Position numbers and translations under genes: made by a program. Under the pieces are notes generated by a model that had not been told where the DNA came from, did no database searches, and saw only the letters and a program-made list of their open reading frames with translations. From Thomasclavelia sp. (GTDB taxonomy: Bacteria > Bacillota_I > Bacilli_A > Erysipelotrichales > Coprobacillaceae), in contig JAHHSU010000008.1 in NCBI GenBank assembly GCA_020025035.1, forward strand, positions 1 through 28,475: DNA of 28,475 nucleotides, in the 5' to 3' direction. The first letter of the stretch is position 1, and each line of letters starts with the position of its first letter. Of the stretch, positions 1-8,125 are shown piece by piece.

Positions 1-84
1 GAGATAATAGATATTAATCTTAAGGAAAATGATTAAAAAGTATTGTATTTTATATCTGTTTTTTGTATTATGTAATTAACAAAT

Positions 85-112
85 AAAAAAAAGCAATCTT
101 ACCACTGATTGC
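85..112 (-). terminator. Intrinsic terminator of the small RNA
   Basis: On the minus strand GCAATC (107-112) pairs with GATTGC (93-98) around an 8-nt loop, followed directly by eight T residues (85-92). This is a standard Rho-independent terminator. Confidence 0.75.
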
Positions 113-190
113 ACCGTTACCAAGTCAAAAACCAAACTTTTGAAATGGAATATAAACTCGTTTCATACGAGGTATTTAATTTAATTTGTA
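85..190 (-). ncRNA. Small RNA or terminated leader, family not recognised
   Basis: The minus strand carries a complete small transcription unit. A promoter with consensus-like boxes lies at 196-224 and a hairpin with a U-tract ends the unit at 85-112, giving a transcript of about 105 nt. Inside it is a perfect 5-bp hairpin, CTCGT (157-161 on the plus strand) against ACGAG (167-171). The only reading frame in it is a 13-codon one that starts in the loop of this hairpin and has no Shine-Dalgarno site. No start codon with a ribosome site is visible between the terminator and base 1, so it may be a free small RNA, or the attenuated leader of a minus-strand gene outside the window. I compared it by eye with SRP RNA, 6S, preQ1, purine and T-box patterns and found no match. 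The unit is well supported; its function is unknown. Confidence 0.55.
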
Positions 191-195
191 ATGCG

Positions 196-224
196 ATTAT
201 ATCACATTACAATATACATTTCAA
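196..224 (-). promoter_or_regulatory. Sigma-A-type promoter of the small RNA
   Basis: On the minus strand, TTGAAA (219-224) is followed after exactly 17 bases by TATAAT (196-201). The predicted start is near 189-190. The perfect -10 box and ideal spacing make this one of the better promoters in the window. Confidence 0.65.
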
Positions 225-356
225 TAATATCGGTGGTGGCTTTGGTCATCATTTTTTTATTTTTCAAAATGGAGACTTCTCATTTATATCAATTTAGATA
301 ATTTTTATAGAGAACTCTTTTATACCTTGTCCAACACACAAATGTATACATAATCA

Positions 357-441
357 TGGTACCCGAGGTCGGACTCGAACCGACATGGCATAGGCCAAAC
401 GATTTTGAGTCGTTCATGTCTACCAATTTCATCACTCGGGC
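357..441 (-). tRNA. tRNA-Leu (anticodon CAA)
   Basis: This 85-nt gene folds as a leucine tRNA on the minus strand. The 7-bp acceptor stem GCCCGAG/CTCGGGT (with a terminal G-U pair) is followed by A73 and an encoded CCA at 357-359. The anticodon arm is AACGA, loop CTCAAAA, TCGTT, which places CAA at positions 34-36, so it reads TTG codons. The long variable arm (TGGC-CTAT-GCCA) is typical of class II tRNAs such as Leu. The T arm contains GGTTCGAGTCC. It stands alone, with no other tRNA next to it. Confidence 0.95.
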
Positions 442-466
442 ATTTAATTTCATCGATTACTTTAAT

Positions 467-495
467 AATATATAATATATGGCAATAAAATGCAA
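467..495 (-). promoter_or_regulatory. Candidate promoter of tRNA-Leu
   Basis: On the minus strand TTGCAT (490-495) is followed after 17 bases by TATATT (467-472). The start would lie near 460, about 19 nt upstream of the mature tRNA 5' end. The surroundings are extremely AT-rich, so the -10 box alone would mean little; the -35 box and spacing support it. Confidence 0.5.
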
Positions 496-628
496 TCAAA
501 AATTTTATTAGTGATAAATAATATGGTATGTTATAATTCTTATAAAATATTATTATCATAAGTTTAAATCTAAATATATGTATATATTAAAATATGGTCT
601 AGATTTTATTAGAAATTGGATAGTTAAT

Positions 629-659
629 TTGCATGGAAATATTAATACATTTTTATGTT
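629..659 (+). promoter_or_regulatory. Weak candidate promoter for the DUF5662-type gene
   Basis: TTGCAT (629-634) is followed after 19 bases by TATGTT (654-659), 44 bases before the next gene. The -10 box is poor and the spacing long. The rest of the 442-702 gap is AT-rich and shows no other structure I can support. Confidence 0.25.
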
Positions 660-702
660 AGGTAAATAGAAATAAACTACTTTAGATAAGGAGTTGGATG
701 AA

Positions 703-1242
703 GTGTTTAAACAATTTATTGGACATTTGAATACGATTACTCATCATAAACTAATAGTGATGCAACTTTGTTTTAGATGTGGTTTATATAAACAGGGAAT
801 TTTTCATGATATTTCTAAATATTCTTTGCAAGAGTTTATCCCAGGAATAAAATATTATCAAGGATTTCGCTCACCTATTAGTTATGAAAAAGAAGTTGTT
901 GGGTATTCAAAAGCATGGTTGCATCATAAAGGAAGAAATAAACACCATTTTGAATATTGGTTTGATAGAATCAATGATGAATGGAAACCAATTAAAATGG
1001 AAAAGAAATATGTGTATGAAATGTATTGTGATCGAGTTGCAGCATGTAAGATATACCAAAAAGAAAAATATACCGATAAAAGTCCTTTGGAATATTTTTA
1101 TGCAACAAATGATGCAACTAGAATGTATCCTGAAACTGCAAGATTATTAGAAATGTTATTTCAATTAACAGCTTCAAAAGGATTAAATCATACTCTTATG
1201 TATATGAAAGAAGAATTAAAGGTAAACCCCACAATATACTAA
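703..1242 (+). CDS. DUF5662-type conserved protein
   Basis: A 179-residue cytosolic protein. The pattern HHKL..M..CF.CGLY.QGI.HD.SKYS near the N-terminus, then the HHKGRNKHHFEYW block near residues 73-85, is what I recognise as DUF5662; its biochemical role is not known to me. The many conserved His and Asp residues, including the HD pair in FHDISKYS, suggest a metal-binding helical protein, which is inference. A TTG at 694 in the same frame abuts the AAGGAG motif (688-693) with no spacing, so I prefer GTG at 703, which has a 9-nt spacing. The 3' end overlaps the convergent PAP2 gene by 47 bases. No signal peptide or membrane segment is seen. Confidence 0.75.
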   Translation: MFKQFIGHLNTITHHKLIVMQLCFRCGLYKQGIFHDISKYSLQEFIPGIKYYQGFRSPISYEKEVVGYSKAWLHHKGRNKHHFEYWFDRINDEWKPIKMEKKYVYEMYCDRVAACKIYQKEKYTDKSPLEYFYATNDATRMYPETARLLEMLFQLTASKGLNHTLMYMKEELKVNPTIY

Positions 1243-1693
1243 TTAAAATACCATATACAATATCTTTAATAAAATGTACTCCACATAGAATTCTTGTACA
1301 TGCAATCATTATTGCAATACAAAAACATACAATTCCTAAATATAAATTTACTTTTAAACATGATATCGCAATGATAAAGGCACTAGTTGCATGTCTTGAA
1401 GGCATAGATTGATAAGAAGTATGTGTGATTAGTGGATGAATGTTATAAACATCAAATGGTCTAGGGGCATTGATAATTTTTCGAAGTAATGATGTTGTAA
1501 TAAAAGCTAGTATACAAAAAAACATAATTCCCCATACAATTTTTGATTTTATACTCCATAAATAGATTAAAGTACATATATAAATTACTCCTAAAATAAT
1601 TGGAAGATATAAAGATAACTTTATAATAACATTACATATAATTTTATTAGATTGTATCCATTTTAACATACACTTATATTGTTTTTCATTCAT
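1196..1693 (-). CDS. PAP2-family membrane phosphatase
   Basis: A protein of about 165 residues with several hydrophobic helices and the three PAP2 acid phosphatase motifs in order: K..NAPRP (motif 1), PSRHA (motif 2, with the catalytic-acid His) and R...GVHF..D (motif 3, with the nucleophilic His and its Asp partner). All key residues are present, so it should be active. Family members remove phosphate from lipid phosphates at the membrane, such as undecaprenyl pyrophosphate or phosphatidic acid; which substrate applies cannot be told here. Upstream GTG (1702) and ATG (1696) codons are possible starts. I chose ATG at 1693 because the AGGTG motif then has a 6-nt spacing, though the site is weak. 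The gene is convergent with the DUF5662-type gene and divergent from the ABC transporter. Confidence 0.85.
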   Translation of the reverse strand: MNEKQYKCMLKWIQSNKIICNVIIKLSLYLPIILGVIYICTLIYLWSIKSKIVWGIMFFCILAFITTSLLRKIINAPRPFDVYNIHPLITHTSYQSMPSRHATSAFIIAISCLKVNLYLGIVCFCIAIMIACTRILCGVHFIKDIVYGILISILWGLPLILLSYT

Positions 1694-1774
1694 CATTATC
1701 ACCTATATGTATTCTATCAAAGATAATAAGTATATACCATGCTTTTTTTAGTATATACATATGGAGGGATGTAT

Positions 1775-3808
1775 ATGGTAAAAAAGGTAATTTGTTTACA
1801 AGATGAAACAAATTCTAGTGGTATTTATTGTGTGAAAATGATTTTAGAATTTTTTAATACAAAAGAAGAAGCAAGTCATTTAAGTAAACTATGTAATATG
1901 TCTAATTTTGGGTTATCATTAGATGATATAATAAATTGTTTGAAATATTACCATATCGATGCCTCATTATATCATTTAAAATTAGATGAATTACCTAATC
2001 GAATAAAATATCCTTGTATACTTCAAATTATAAGGGAACAAAAAACAGAATACTTAGTTTTATATGAAAAAAAAGGAAAGTACTTTATATGTGGTGATCC
2101 TCGTTTTGGCATAGTAAAACTTACATATAATGAATTAGATGACATATATATGGATAAAGCTATCCTAGTAAATTTTGTTTCAAAACCTATTAAAACTAAC
2201 TATTTGTCATTTTCGAAATTTATTTTTGAGTTTATTAAAACAAATCGCTTCGTTGTAAGAAATATTTTCTTTTTATCTATTACATTGATGATGGTTTTAC
2301 TAACAACTATATATTTTATATTACAAGTTATTGATGCATTATATATTCATCATTATCATTTATTAATTGTAAATCTTATTGGAACTGTTTGTTTATTATT
2401 ATGTTTATCCTATGTCAACTTTGTGATAAATAGAAATACAATTCAATTAACAAAAAATGCTTATATGCACATTGTAACAAAGCCATTAGATAATAATGTT
2501 GATCTATTACCAAAAATCTCACGTTTATATCAAATTAATGATGTAGGAGATAGAATAAGTGAATTATTTAAGTTTTCTTTTCATACTACAGATATCGTAT
2601 TATTTATTATTAAAGATTGTACAATATTTATTTTGAGTATTCTATTACTTATCATATTTCAACAACGACTTCTAATTTATTTTGATATGATTGTATTGAT
2701 TGGTATTGCAGTTATACTATATGTTACAAATTTAGGTAGAAAAAAATATATTGTAATGACAGAATACCAAAGTTGTATTAAAAATATTAGGAATTTTTTT
2801 AGATATTTTCAAAATACAAAGTATATGCAATATAATCATGATATAGATTCTTCAAAACATTTAGGTTCATTAGAAAAGATATTATATTTACAAAACAAGT
2901 CTATTTTTATTTTTCAAATAATGATTATATTTATTTTACTATTATTTTGTATGATTAGTTATTTACATATAGTCAAATATCCTATTTCTATATTAAAACT
3001 TACCTTAAATATTATTTCCTTAATTATTAGTAGTAGGTTATTATTTCAATATAGAATGATTTTAAATAAATACCATTTTACTAAAAGGTATTTTGAGTTT
3101 TTCAAATTACTGAATCAAGATAAATTTGAAACTATTGATTTTAATCAAAAAATTACATCAATTATGCTTAGAAATGTCTCATTTTCATATCAACATACTC
3201 ATTTAATACTAGAATACATAGATGAAAATTTTTCTGGTCATTATTTTGTAACTGGAAATAATGGTTGTGGCAAAACAACATTTTTAAAATTAATCAGTGG
3301 AAATCTCGATGATTATAACGGTGAGATATTTATAAATGGCATTAATATTAATGAAATTGATGTGAAATCTCTTAATAAAAAAATAGTTTACATAGATCAA
3401 AACACAGCTATTTATGAAGTTAGGGTTTATGATTTTTTGATTAAGAATTGTTCTAGTTCTAAAGATTTTTTAATGGATTTAATTGATAAATATGAATTAA
3501 ATGAACTTCAAAATATATTACCTACATTTATAGATAGTGAGGGAAATGGTTTATCTAATAGTCAAAAATTATTAGTTATTTTTATTCGCAGTATGCTACT
3601 TAATTATGATGTATATATATTGGATGATATATTTACGATAATGGATGAATCGTTAAGAGAAAAAATATTTTTAATATTAAATGATACGTTTTTTAAAGAT
3701 AAAATGCTTTTTATAGTTGACCAACAAATAAATCATTCCAATAGTACAAAAAATTGTGTTATAATAAAGGACAAGAAAGTTGAAATAGTGAGGACAAATC
3801 ATGATTGA
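1775..3808 (+). CDS. Degenerate peptidase-C39-like ABC transporter
   Basis: A 677-residue protein with the layout of bacteriocin exporters (ComA/LagD type). A C39-like domain spans residues 1 to ~140, a six-helix membrane domain ~155-430 and a nucleotide-binding domain ~450-677. In the C39 domain the active-site Cys is replaced by Ser15 in NSSGIYC, and the catalytic His position before YLVLYEKK is Glu/Tyr; the following DP is kept. In the ATPase, Walker A GNNGCGKT (494-501) is intact, but the signature is LSNSQ (593-597), the Walker B end is ILDD, with Asp618 for Glu, and the switch His is Gln650 (VDQQ). It is thus unlikely to cleave leader peptides and may be the degenerate half of a heterodimer. 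The start was chosen at ATG 1775 because GGAGGG lies 6 nt upstream. It overlaps ybeY by 8 bases. No substrate peptide gene is visible next to it. Confidence 0.85.
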   Translation: MVKKVICLQDETNSSGIYCVKMILEFFNTKEEASHLSKLCNMSNFGLSLDDIINCLKYYHIDASLYHLKLDELPNRIKYPCILQIIREQKTEYLVLYEKKGKYFICGDPRFGIVKLTYNELDDIYMDKAILVNFVSKPIKTNYLSFSKFIFEFIKTNRFVVRNIFFLSITLMMVLLTTIYFILQVIDALYIHHYHLLIVNLIGTVCLLLCLSYVNFVINRNTIQLTKNAYMHIVTKPLDNNVDLLPKISRLYQINDVGDRISELFKFSFHTTDIVLFIIKDCTIFILSILLLIIFQQRLLIYFDMIVLIGIAVILYVTNLGRKKYIVMTEYQSCIKNIRNFFRYFQNTKYMQYNHDIDSSKHLGSLEKILYLQNKSIFIFQIMIIFILLLFCMISYLHIVKYPISILKLTLNIISLIISSRLLFQYRMILNKYHFTKRYFEFFKLLNQDKFETIDFNQKITSIMLRNVSFSYQHTHLILEYIDENFSGHYFVTGNNGCGKTTFLKLISGNLDDYNGEIFINGININEIDVKSLNKKIVYIDQNTAIYEVRVYDFLIKNCSSSKDFLMDLIDKYELNELQNILPTFIDSEGNGLSNSQKLLVIFIRSMLLNYDVYILDDIFTIMDESLREKIFLILNDTFFKDKMLFIVDQQINHSNSTKNCVIIKDKKVEIVRTNHD

Positions 3809-4262
3809 AATTGAATTTATAAATGACACAACAAAAAAATTGGAAATGTATGAATCATTATTTAAAACATTAGCTCAGACTGGATGCGATATATTAAAGA
3901 TTACAGATGATATTGAATTATCTGTTACTTTTGTTACAAGTGAATTCATTCATGAGTTAAATCGAAAATACCGAAATGTTGATAGAGTAACAGATGTTAT
4001 TACCTTTGCATCTGAAGATGAAGAATTTCCTATTATAGAGGGAATTCCTCGATTACTAGGTGATATTTTTATTTGTTATGATCAAGGTGAAAAGCAAGCT
4101 AAAGATTTTCATCATAGTGTTGATAGGGAAATTTGTTTTTTATTTGTACATGGATTTTTGCATCTGTTAGGCTATGATCATATGAACGAAGACGACGCAC
4201 AAATAATGTTTGATTTGCAAGAAAAAATATTAAATACACATGGTATTAAAAGGGAGGAGTAG
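3801..4262 (+). CDS. ybeY: Endoribonuclease YbeY
   Basis: A single-strand-specific, zinc-dependent RNase that takes part in 16S rRNA 3'-end maturation and ribosome quality control. The 153-residue length is typical. The diagnostic zinc motif HGFLHLLGYDH is complete, with the three ligands at His117, His121 and His127. The central segment NRKYRNVDRVTDVITFA around residues 54-70 also fits the family. The start overlaps the end of the ABC transporter gene by 8 bases and has a GAGG motif upstream, suggesting translational coupling. It opens the conserved run ybeY-cdd-era-recO; the usual upstream neighbour phoH and the usual downstream dgkA are both absent here. Confidence 0.95.
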   Translation: MIEIEFINDTTKKLEMYESLFKTLAQTGCDILKITDDIELSVTFVTSEFIHELNRKYRNVDRVTDVITFASEDEEFPIIEGIPRLLGDIFICYDQGEKQAKDFHHSVDREICFLFVHGFLHLLGYDHMNEDDAQIMFDLQEKILNTHGIKREE

Positions 4263-4266
4263 CAAA

Positions 4267-4668
4267 ATGAATGTTGATGAGTTAGTAAAAAAGGCTTTTG
4301 AAGCAAGTCAAAATGCTTATGTTCCTTATTCCAATTTTAGAGTTGGTGCTATTGTAATGATGAAAGATGGAACAATTTTTCCAGGATGTAATATTGAAAA
4401 TGCTGCATATGGTTCTACAATGTGTGCAGAACGTAATGCAATTTTTCAAGCTTATTGTAATGGCTATTTAAAAGATGACATCGATAGTCTTACTATTGTG
4501 TCTAGTTCTCAAACAATTGTGACTCCTTGTGGTGCATGTCGACAAGTATTAAGTGAACTATTAAATGCTTCAACACCTATTTATTTAGCTAATCAACATC
4601 AGGTAATCACTACTTCAATCCAACAATTATTACCAAGTGCTTTTAGTGAGGAGAATTTAAATGTATAA
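4267..4668 (+). CDS. cdd: Cytidine deaminase
   Basis: Deaminates cytidine and deoxycytidine to uridine and deoxyuridine in pyrimidine salvage. The 133-residue protein has the zinc site of the homotetrameric form: C53-A-E55 (CAERNAIF, Glu as proton shuttle) and PCGAC with Cys88 and Cys91. The substrate segment FRVGA and NIENAAYG are present. An in-frame ATG lies at 4240 inside ybeY, but the strong AGGGAGGAG just before 4260 fits ATG 4267, which also gives the usual length. It starts 4 bases after the ybeY stop and overlaps era by 8 bases, so these genes are cotranscribed. Confidence 0.96.
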   Translation: MNVDELVKKAFEASQNAYVPYSNFRVGAIVMMKDGTIFPGCNIENAAYGSTMCAERNAIFQAYCNGYLKDDIDSLTIVSSSQTIVTPCGACRQVLSELLNASTPIYLANQHQVITTSIQQLLPSAFSEENLNV

Positions 4669-5554
4669 ATCTGGTTTTGTAACAATTATAGGCCGACCAA
4701 ATGCAGGAAAGTCAACTTTATTGAATCAAATATTAAAAACAAAATTAGCAATTATGTCTGATGTTGCACAAACTACTAGAAATACCATTCAAGGTATTTA
4801 TACGGATGATCAAGCACAGATTATTTTTATGGATACCCCAGGCGTTCATAAGCCACAAGATATGCTAGGATCATTTATGAATTCAATTGCATTAGATTCT
4901 ATTTTTGGTGTAGATATTATTTTATTTATTGCGCCTGCAGATGAAAAAATTGGAAAAGGGGATATGTATATTTTATCTCGTTTACAAGAAGCTGATGTAC
5001 CTGTGTATTTAATTTTAAATAAGATAGATAAACTTTCAAAAGAACAAACTATGGATAAATTATTAGAATGGAATCAAAAATTTAATTTTAAAGAAATAAT
5101 CCCTTGTAGCGCAAAAAACGGGTTTCAAGTGGATCATTTATTAGAAGTAATTAAAAGTGATTTACATCCAGGACCTAAATATTATGATAATAATCAAATA
5201 TGTGATCATCCTGAAAGGTTTATTATTTCTGAGTTTATTCGAGAAAAAGTATTGTTTTTTACTAAAGAAGAAGTTCCACATTCTGTTGCAATCAGTATTG
5301 ATAAAATGGAATATTTAGATAATAATTGTGTTGAAATTATTGCTTCTATTATTGTTTCTAGAGATTCTCAAAAAGGGATTGTGATTGGTAAGCAAGGGAA
5401 AATGATAAAAAAAATAAAAGATTGTGCCAAAAAAGATATTCGCTCATTTTTAGGAATGAATGTTTATTTAGATTTGTTTGTAAAAGTAGAAAAAAATTGG
5501 CGTAATAAGCAAAAGTACCTCAAAGATTTAGGTTATAATGAGGATGAATATTAA
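4661..5554 (+). CDS. era: GTPase Era
   Basis: A GTP-binding protein that binds the 3' end of 16S rRNA and assists late assembly of the small ribosomal subunit. The 297-residue protein carries G1 GRPNAGKS (11-18), G3 DTPG (58-61) and G4 NKID (120-123), then a C-terminal KH RNA-binding domain with GKQGKMIKKI. All switch and nucleotide-binding motifs are intact. GTG AGG AG in the end of cdd supplies the ribosome site, and the start overlaps the cdd stop. Its position next to ybeY, another 16S maturation factor, is conserved across Bacillota. Confidence 0.97.
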   Translation: MYKSGFVTIIGRPNAGKSTLLNQILKTKLAIMSDVAQTTRNTIQGIYTDDQAQIIFMDTPGVHKPQDMLGSFMNSIALDSIFGVDIILFIAPADEKIGKGDMYILSRLQEADVPVYLILNKIDKLSKEQTMDKLLEWNQKFNFKEIIPCSAKNGFQVDHLLEVIKSDLHPGPKYYDNNQICDHPERFIISEFIREKVLFFTKEEVPHSVAISIDKMEYLDNNCVEIIASIIVSRDSQKGIVIGKQGKMIKKIKDCAKKDIRSFLGMNVYLDLFVKVEKNWRNKQKYLKDLGYNEDEY

Positions 5555-6271
5555 ATGAATGAAGAGGTAACAACAGGAATCGTACTAAAAACAGTCTCTT
5601 ATAAAGAAAATGATCAATTAATTTACGTATTTACTAAAGACTTTGGTAAGATTACTTTAGTTGCAAAAGGTGTAAAAAATATAAAAAGTAAAAACATGGC
5701 AGCTCTTCAAGAAATGACATTATCAGAATTTACATTTATACCAAAAAAAGGTGTTTGTAGATTAATACGTGCCACTATTAAAGATTCTTATTTATTTATT
5801 AAAGAATCTTTAACCTTGCAAATATATGCATCATATATTAATGAATATATATATAAACAGTGTAATGATAATCAACCAGATGAACATATTTATAAAATGA
5901 TGATAGAATCTTATAATAAATTAAAAATTGGATATCCTGTAAAATTAATTTATAGTTTATTTAATGTTTTTATGTTAAAACACGCAGGAAATAAAATTGA
6001 AGTTAATCAATGTGTAAAATGCTCTTCTACTAAAGATATTATAAGTATTGGAGTTTATGATGGTGGTTTTATTTGTAAACAATGTTGTAATGATCATTTA
6101 TTGTACTTACCTAAAATATTAAAATTATTTCGTCACATTTATTTAATTCCAATTGAAAAGATAGATATGATTAAATATGATGAAAAAGATTTAGATGTTG
6201 TAAGTGGATTGATTGTTGAATTTGTTGAGGAATATAGTGGACATTATTTTAATACAAAAAAATTTATGTAA
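5555..6271 (+). CDS. recO: DNA repair protein RecO
   Basis: RecO works with RecR and RecF to load RecA on SSB-coated gapped DNA and to anneal strands. The 238-residue protein has the N-terminal OB-fold pattern (TGIVLKT..Y.E.D.L...FT) and a four-cysteine zinc site at C153, C156, C174 and C177 (CVKC and CKQC). The start codon follows the era stop without a gap, and the GAGG near the era end provides the ribosome site. The sequence is divergent, as usual for this family, but order and motifs agree. Confidence 0.92.
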   Translation: MNEEVTTGIVLKTVSYKENDQLIYVFTKDFGKITLVAKGVKNIKSKNMAALQEMTLSEFTFIPKKGVCRLIRATIKDSYLFIKESLTLQIYASYINEYIYKQCNDNQPDEHIYKMMIESYNKLKIGYPVKLIYSLFNVFMLKHAGNKIEVNQCVKCSSTKDIISIGVYDGGFICKQCCNDHLLYLPKILKLFRHIYLIPIEKIDMIKYDEKDLDVVSGLIVEFVEEYSGHYFNTKKFM

Positions 6272-6283
6272 TGGAGGAATTTT

Positions 6284-8119
6284 ATGAATCAATTTTTACC
6301 TACAACATACCAAGAAATGATAGATCGCGGATGGGAGCAACCTGATTTTGTATATATATGTGGAGATGCATATGTAGATCATCCTTCTTTTGGGGCAGCC
6401 ATTATTTGTCGCACATTAGAAAGTAGAGGGTTTAAAGTATGTTTTTTAGCGCAACCAAATTGGCATAATTTAGAAGAATTCAAAACATTTGGAAAACCAC
6501 GTTTAGGATTTTTAATTTCATCAGGTAATATTGATTCAATGGTAAACCATTATAGTGTTTCTAAAAAAAGAAGAAAAAAGGATCAATATACTCCAGGTGG
6601 AAAGATTGGAAAAAGACCCGATCGAGCAGTTATTGTTTATAGTCAAAAAGTTAGACAGGCATATAAAGATGCTACTATTATTATTGGTGGTATTGAAGCA
6701 AGCCTTAGAAGATTAGCACATTATGATTATTGGGATGATAAAGTAAGAAAGTCCATTATTATTGATGCAAATGCTGATTTGTTGCTTTATGGTATGGGAG
6801 AAAATAGCATTGTAGAAGTTGCTGAAGCCCTTGATAGTGGGTTAGAAGCGAAATATTTAACCTATCTTGATGGAATTGTATACAAGACTAAAGACATCTC
6901 ATTATTAAATGATTATGTTATGTTACCAAGTTATCAAGATATATGTGAGGATAAAAAAGAATATGCAAAAAGTTTCAATATTCAATATCAAAATGTAGAT
7001 CATTTTAATGCAAAAATAATTGTAGAACCGTATGAAGGATGGTATGTTGTTCAAAATAGACCAAATCGTCCTTTAACAACTCAGGAATTTGACGATACCT
7101 ATGCATTACCTTATATGCGAAATTATCATCCAATGTATCAAAAATTAGGACATGTTCCTGCTATAGAAGAGGTTAAATTTAGTTTAATTTCTAATCGAGG
7201 ATGTTTTGGCTCTTGTAATTTTTGTGCATTAGCATTTCACCAAGGAAGAATTATGCAATCTCGTTCACATGATTCTATTATTGAAGAAGCAAAAAAAATT
7301 ACTACAGAACCTGATTTTAAAGGATATATACATGATGTAGGAGGACCAACGGCAAATTTTAGAAAACCTTCATGTCAAAAACAAGAAAAATATGGAGTTT
7401 GTGTACACAAACAATGCTTATGGCCAAAACCATGTAACAATTTAGAGGTTACTCATCAAGATTACATGGAACTTTTAGATAAATTAAGAGTATTACCAAA
7501 TGTAAAAAAGGTATTTGTTCGTTCTGGAATTCGATATGATTACTTAATGTATGATAAAAATGATGAATTTTTTAGGAAATTAGTTCAAAATCATATTAGT
7601 GGACAATTAAAAGTTGCTCCTGAACATATTAGTGATCGTGTTCTTGATAAAATGGGAAAACCAAGAAGGGGTTTATATGAACAATTTGTTCAAAGATATG
7701 AACAGTTAAATAAGGAGTATAAAATGAATCAATATTTAGTTCCTTATTTAATGTCGTCACATCCTGGTAGTGACTTAAATGCGGCAATAGAACTTGCAGA
7801 ATATTTAAGGGATATTCATCATCAACCAGAACAAGTACAGGATTTTTATCCAACACCAGGAACACTTTCTACGACTATGTATTATACTGAATTAGATCCT
7901 AGAGATATGAGTCCAGTTTATGTTCCTAAAACTGCAAAAGAAAAAGCAATGCAACGTGCATTAATGCAGTACAAAAATCCTAAAAATTATGATTTAGTAT
8001 ATGAAGCGTTAACGATTGCAAAAAGACAGGACTTAATTGGCTACGATAATAAATGCCTTATTAAACCTAGAAAATCTAAATCTCAACAAATACATAAGAA
8101 CAAAAAAAAGTACACTTAA
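6284..8119 (+). CDS. YgiQ-family radical SAM protein
   Basis: A 611-residue protein of the UPF0313/YgiQ family. The 4Fe-4S motif for S-adenosylmethionine cleavage is C307, C311 and C314 in GCFGSCNFC, preceded by the N-terminal domain that characterises the family (FVYICGDAYVDHPSFG near the start). The SGIRYDY and KVAPEHIS blocks of the radical SAM barrel and a C-terminal PTPGTLSTTMYYT segment are present. The reaction catalysed is not established for the family, so I do not assign one. It follows recO by 12 bases with a GGAGG site and is the last gene before the new promoter. I do not recall it as a usual member of this cluster. The C-terminal tail is short and very Lys-rich. Confidence 0.92.
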   Translation: MNQFLPTTYQEMIDRGWEQPDFVYICGDAYVDHPSFGAAIICRTLESRGFKVCFLAQPNWHNLEEFKTFGKPRLGFLISSGNIDSMVNHYSVSKKRRKKDQYTPGGKIGKRPDRAVIVYSQKVRQAYKDATIIIGGIEASLRRLAHYDYWDDKVRKSIIIDANADLLLYGMGENSIVEVAEALDSGLEAKYLTYLDGIVYKTKDISLLNDYVMLPSYQDICEDKKEYAKSFNIQYQNVDHFNAKIIVEPYEGWYVVQNRPNRPLTTQEFDDTYALPYMRNYHPMYQKLGHVPAIEEVKFSLISNRGCFGSCNFCALAFHQGRIMQSRSHDSIIEEAKKITTEPDFKGYIHDVGGPTANFRKPSCQKQEKYGVCVHKQCLWPKPCNNLEVTHQDYMELLDKLRVLPNVKKVFVRSGIRYDYLMYDKNDEFFRKLVQNHISGQLKVAPEHISDRVLDKMGKPRRGLYEQFVQRYEQLNKEYKMNQYLVPYLMSSHPGSDLNAAIELAEYLRDIHHQPEQVQDFYPTPGTLSTTMYYTELDPRDMSPVYVPKTAKEKAMQRALMQYKNPKNYDLVYEALTIAKRQDLIGYDNKCLIKPRKSKSQQIHKNKKKYT

Positions 8120-8125
8120 AATTGG

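Noticed and set aside
85..190. tracrRNA or CRISPR-linked RNA
   Set aside because: The small RNA has a terminal hairpin and U-tract like a tracrRNA, but no repeat array, cas gene or matching anti-repeat is seen in the window.
85..190. T-box or other known riboswitch
   Set aside because: The sequence AACGGTGC is only loosely like a T-box core, the leader is too short, and no downstream gene start is visible before base 1.
109..297. 62-codon plus-strand frame starting with TTG, Gly- and His-rich near its end
   Set aside because: No ribosome site, and it runs antisense through the small RNA and its promoter, which explain the region better.
320..559. 79-codon minus-strand frame
   Set aside because: It spans the whole tRNA-Leu gene; a chance frame.
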